This document shows, one piece after another, positions 63,738-64,000 of a stretch of DNA of 64,000 bases (positions are counted from its first letter, which is position 1; each line of letters begins with the position of its first letter). Position numbers and translations under genes: made by a program. The notes beneath the pieces were generated by a model. The model was given only the letters and a program-made list of their open reading frames with translations. It had not been told where the DNA came from and made no database searches. The stretch is from Negadavirga shengliensis (GTDB lineage: Bacteria; Bacteroidota; Bacteroidia; Cytophagales; Cyclobacteriaceae), in contig NZ_JBHSJJ010000018.1 in NCBI RefSeq assembly GCF_042652345.1, forward strand, positions 59,516 through 123,515, written 5' to 3'.

Positions 63738-63767
63738 CGGTTGATTATCAGCCGATTTGATTTTTTT
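63738..63767 (+). terminator. Terminator of the adhesin-SprF operon
   Basis: Seven-base arms CGGTTGA and TATCAGCCG-side (with one G-T pair) and a three-base loop, followed by ATTTGATTTTTTT. Confidence 0.7.
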
Positions 63768-63815
63768 GTTGTATTTTTATGGTTACATGCATTGTGGTTA
63801 ATAAAAAACCCTTCA

Positions 63816-64000
63816 TCTTTGTGATCCCAAACGGGGGTTACGTTCCGCGGGAAGCCGCGGGCGGAGGATTTGAAAAAAAAAGATTGATATTTTCTTGCGG
63901 GTTTCGGTTTTTCTTCCGACATTTGCAGTCCTTTTCCGGGAAAACCCCGGGAGAAGGGGTCCCCGGGCACTGTCCCGGGGCGTTCGCGCCGGGAAGCGGC
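63816..64000. other. GC-rich terminal segment, unexplained
   Basis: The last ~185 bp shift to high GC with many CCGG/CCCGGG blocks, including a perfect inverted repeat CCCCGGGCACTGTCCCGGGG at 63961-63980 and a CCGCGGG direct repeat. Open frames here look non-coding. It may be the edge of an inserted or repeated element that continues beyond the window. Confidence 0.45.

Noticed and set aside
63713..63970. 85-residue minus-strand frame at the right edge
   Set aside because: It overlaps the SprF stop and its terminator, and the translation follows the CCGGG repeats; no protein-like pattern.

Overview
The window looks like chromosomal DNA of a Bacteroidota bacterium, most likely a Cytophagales/Cyclobacteriaceae-type organism (inferred from gene content; no 16S rRNA is present). 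The grounds are a SusC/SusD pair, type IX secretion (T9SS) sorting domains of both types, a PorP/SprF protein, a PorE-like OmpA protein, DUF4924, and many upstream regions carrying the Bacteroidota -7 element TAnnTTTG with no clear Shine-Dalgarno sequence. No CRISPR array, rRNA operon, integrase or intact transposase was seen.

Layout. 1-2.9 kb: a 5'-truncated membrane LytTR regulator, an acyltransferase and a DHFR-like reductase. 2.9-10.2 kb: a nitrite-assimilation block. nirB, nirD, a NarX-like sensor kinase and a NarL-like regulator run on the minus strand. Diverging from them are siroheme-pathway cobA and a DUF4202 gene. The nirB/cobA gap holds a perfect 16-bp palindrome with the 7-2-7 geometry of NarL-type operators. 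10.2-14 kb: minus-strand genes for a TIM-barrel protein, a YiiX-like papain-fold lipoprotein, a small membrane protein and a PolX protein whose polymerase active site is destroyed while its PHP nuclease site is intact. 14-20.5 kb: EVE protein plus a secreted unknown, pyrR-pyrB, a Bor-family lipoprotein, cystathionine beta-synthase and a membrane protein. 20.6-24.7 kb: a hybrid histidine kinase and a sigma-54 activator that meet tail to tail, with a sigma-54-like promoter in front of the kinase.

25-39.5 kb is mostly housekeeping: murI, a long PurF-like amidotransferase, an M42 peptidase, acpH, a UPF1-like helicase, DUF4924, a DUF922 zincin, lepA, folD, queE, then a PorE-like protein. 39.8-48.5 kb is a SusC-SusD-lipoprotein-S8 protease operon, probably for protein or peptide use at the cell surface. 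48.5-55.2 kb: a GerW/YtfJ-YtfI-like pair, queD, lpxB, clpX, clpP, tig and tRNA-Leu(UAG). 55.4-60.3 kb: a RelA/SpoT protein, Fur, a STAS protein and purA. 60.3-63.7 kb: a lectin/PKD adhesin with a gliding-type C-terminal domain, overlapping its SprF partner. The last 150-180 bases turn GC-rich and are unexplained.

The most interesting signals are the self-contained nitrite/nitrate regulatory unit with its candidate operator, the hybrid kinase-sigma-54 activator pair, the catalytically dead PolX, the Bor lipoprotein next to an orphan dyad, the conserved sporulation-type pair YtfJ-YtfI in a Gram-negative, and a short hairpin repeat present twice.
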